This document shows, in pieces, positions 62,698 to 64,000 of a DNA stretch of 64,000 bases (position 1 is its first letter; every line of letters starts with the position of its first letter). Source of the stretch: Leifsonia sp. AK011 (lineage in GTDB: Bacteria; Actinomycetota; Actinomycetes; Actinomycetales; Microbacteriaceae). Location of the stretch: the NCBI RefSeq assembly GCF_013410945.1, contig NZ_JACCCH010000001.1:2542001-2606000 (forward strand). Reading direction: 5' to 3'. A program made the position numbers and the translations under genes. The notes beneath the pieces are model-generated. The model was not told the DNA's origin. It saw only the letters and a list, made by a program, of their open reading frames with translations, and searched no databases.

Positions 62698-64000
62698 TCA
62701 GAGCGCGGCGCGGAGCTTCTCGATGCGACGGATCGTCGACTCGCGACCCAGCAGCTCCATCGACTCGAACAGCGGCGGGCTGATGCGACGACCCGAGATC
62801 GCCGAACGCAAAGGCCCGAACGCGAGACGAGGCTTGAGCCCCATCGTGTCGATGAGCTCGATGCGCAGCACCTGCTCGATCTCGACGTGTCCGAAAGTGA
62901 GGATGCCCGGCAGCACGCGCAACGCAGCATCCAGCACAGCAGCCCCGTCCGCCCCGGGCAGCGCATCCGGCTCGACGACGAGGTCGTCGTCCGCCGTGAA
63001 GAGGAACGAGAGCAGGCCGGGGGCCTCCCCGAGGAGCTGCATGCGCTCCTGCACGAGGGGGGTGGCATCCCGAAGCAGTTGGCGATCGGCTTCGGTGTTG
63101 ATGAGACCGGGCAGGTACGGCTCGAGGCGCGACGCCAGGTCATCGGCGGAGAGCAGGCGGATGTGGTCGCCGTTGATCGACTCGGCCTTTTTGAGGTCGA
63201 AGCGAGCAGGATTCGGATTGACGTTCTCCACATCGAACGCGGCGATGAGGTCATTGACCGAGAAGACGTCCTGATCGGCCGAGAACGACCAGCCGAGCAA
63301 CGAGAGGTAGTTGACGAGCCCCTCCGGGATGAAGCCGCGGTCGCGGTGGTGGAAGAGGTTCGACTCGGGGTCGCGCTTGGAGAGCTTCTTGTTGCCTTCC
63401 CCCATCACGTAGGGCAGGTGGCCGAAGCGCGGGATGAACGTGGTCACCCCCACCTCGATGAGCGCCGTGTAGAGCGCGATCTGGCGAGGGGTGGACGACA
63501 GGAGGTCCTCGCCGCGGAGCACATGCGTGATGCCCATGAGCGCGTCATCCACAGGGTTGACGAACGTGTAGAGCGGAGCGCCGTTCGGCCGCACAACGAC
63601 GAAGTCGGTGAACGAACCTGCGGGGAACGTGATCTCGCCACGCACCAGGTCGTCGAAGCTCAGGTCGGTGTCCGGCACCTTCAGGCGCAGCGCCGGCAGG
63701 CGACCCTCGGCCTTGAATGCCTCGCGCTGGGCGTCCGTGAGGTCGCGCTCGAAGTTGTCGTAGCCCTGCTTGGGGTCGCGACCGGCGGCGACGTTGCGCG
63801 CCTCCATCTCCTCCGGGGTCACGAACGACTCGTAGAGGTGACCGGATGCCGTGAGCTTCTCGATCATCTCGAGGTAGATCTCCGTGCGCTGCGACTGGCG
63901 GTAGGGCGCCTGGGGGCCGCCGACATCGATGCCCTCGTCCCAGTCGAGCCCGAGCCAGCGCATGGCGTCGAGCAACTGGAGGTAGCTCTCCTCGCTGTCG
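62698..64000 (-). CDS. gltX: Glutamyl-tRNA synthetase, N-terminus outside the window
   Basis: Class I synthetase that charges tRNA-Glu. The frame is open to the right edge (reading [17 protein letters not shown] before the internal ATG at 63975), so the true start and the HIGH motif lie outside. Present are the [10 protein letters not shown] and FDDLVRGEI regions, the editing-free catalytic core with [20 protein letters not shown], the KMSKS-type motif KKLSKRDP and the C-terminal anticodon-binding helices. Most GltX proteins have about 490 residues; about 434 are here. Neighbouring tRNA-Gln is consistent with the indirect amidation pathway used by many actinobacteria, though GatCAB is not in the window. 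Confidence 0.95.
   Translation of the reverse strand, partial: DSEESYLQLLDAMRWLGLDWDEGIDVGGPQAPYRQSQRTEIYLEMIEKLTASGHLYESFVTPEEMEARNVAAGRDPKQGYDNFERDLTDAQREAFKAEGRLPALRLKVPDTDLSFDDLVRGEITFPAGSFTDFVVVRPNGAPLYTFVNPVDDALMGITHVLRGEDLLSSTPRQIALYTALIEVGVTTFIPRFGHLPYVMGEGNKKLSKRDPESNLFHHRDRGFIPEGLVNYLSLLGWSFSADQDVFSVNDLIAAFDVENVNPNPARFDLKKAESINGDHIRLLSADDLASRLEPYLPGLINTEADRQLLRDATPLVQERMQLLGEAPGLLSFLFTADDDLVVEPDALPGADGAAVLDAALRVLPGILTFGHVEIEQVLRIELIDTMGLKPRLAFGPLRSAISGRRISPPLFESMELLGRESTIRRIEKLRAAL

Overview
The window is high-GC DNA (GC by eye about two thirds) from a Gram-positive actinobacterium, most likely a member of the Microbacteriaceae. The reasons are the leuC-leuD-murA-plsC and gpsA-ddl housekeeping order, a GC-rich GGTTGAGGAGGCCGCGCAGC repeat family that I associate with this family, many starts placed 6-7 bases after a TAnnnT box (leaderless mRNAs), an LAxTG-type sorting signal, and actinobacterial kinase/FHA signalling. 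The family assignment is inference from gene content; no 16S gene is present.

Layout. 1-6.4 kb: peptidoglycan, phospholipid and leucine genes (ddl start, gpsA, plsC, murA, leuD, leuC), with a leucine-rich leader peptide and hairpin ahead of leuCD. Two plus-strand genes sit between plsC and gpsA. 6.5-30.2 kb: a 23.5 kb block, all on the minus strand, that looks like a minimal type VII (WXG100/EssC-like) secretion or envelope-assembly system. In order of transcription it has a PP2C phosphatase, an FHA protein, a membrane Ser/Thr kinase and an FHA-plus-HTH protein; then a 1846-residue multi-Ig/FN3 surface protein, MoxR ATPase, DUF58 protein, a transglutaminase-fold membrane protein and an EssC-like ATPase; then a WXG100-size protein, two further putative substrates, a lipoprotein and an FHA protein. 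Three near-identical GGGGAG-nn-CTCCCC palindromes lie just upstream of the three presumed transcription units, and the FHA-HTH protein is an obvious candidate to read them. 30.2-33.1 kb: terC behind a probable yybP-ykoY manganese riboswitch, an acyltransferase, and a broken second terC carrying half a riboswitch. 33.1-38.7 kb: tRNA-Glu, a lipoprotein, a lipid kinase, and a copper module (CopB-like ATPase, CsoR, operator). 38.7-44.8 kb: a secreted S15 peptidase, two crotonase-family enzymes, membrane proteins. 44.8-49.5 kb: a six-copy 36-bp tandem repeat, a MerR regulator with its membrane partner, small membrane genes and a decayed stretch. 49.5-62.3 kb: accessory surface and toxin region (LamG/DNRLRE protein, 2238-residue RHS protein with a C-terminal toxin-like domain, candidate immunity genes, CWB2 wall-binding protein). 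62.5-64 kb: tRNA-Gln and gltX, which runs off the end.

How the parts fit. In the central block the kinase and phosphatase presumably set the phosphorylation state of threonine motifs read by four FHA-bearing proteins, including the secretion ATPase itself and the FHA-HTH regulator. This suggests that envelope state, secretion and transcription of the cluster are wired together. The transglutaminase-fold protein has lost all three catalytic residues and the WXG100-like protein has lost its WXG turn, so the system is divergent from the mycobacterial ESX systems. No EccB, EccD, EccE or MycP homologue is visible within the window.
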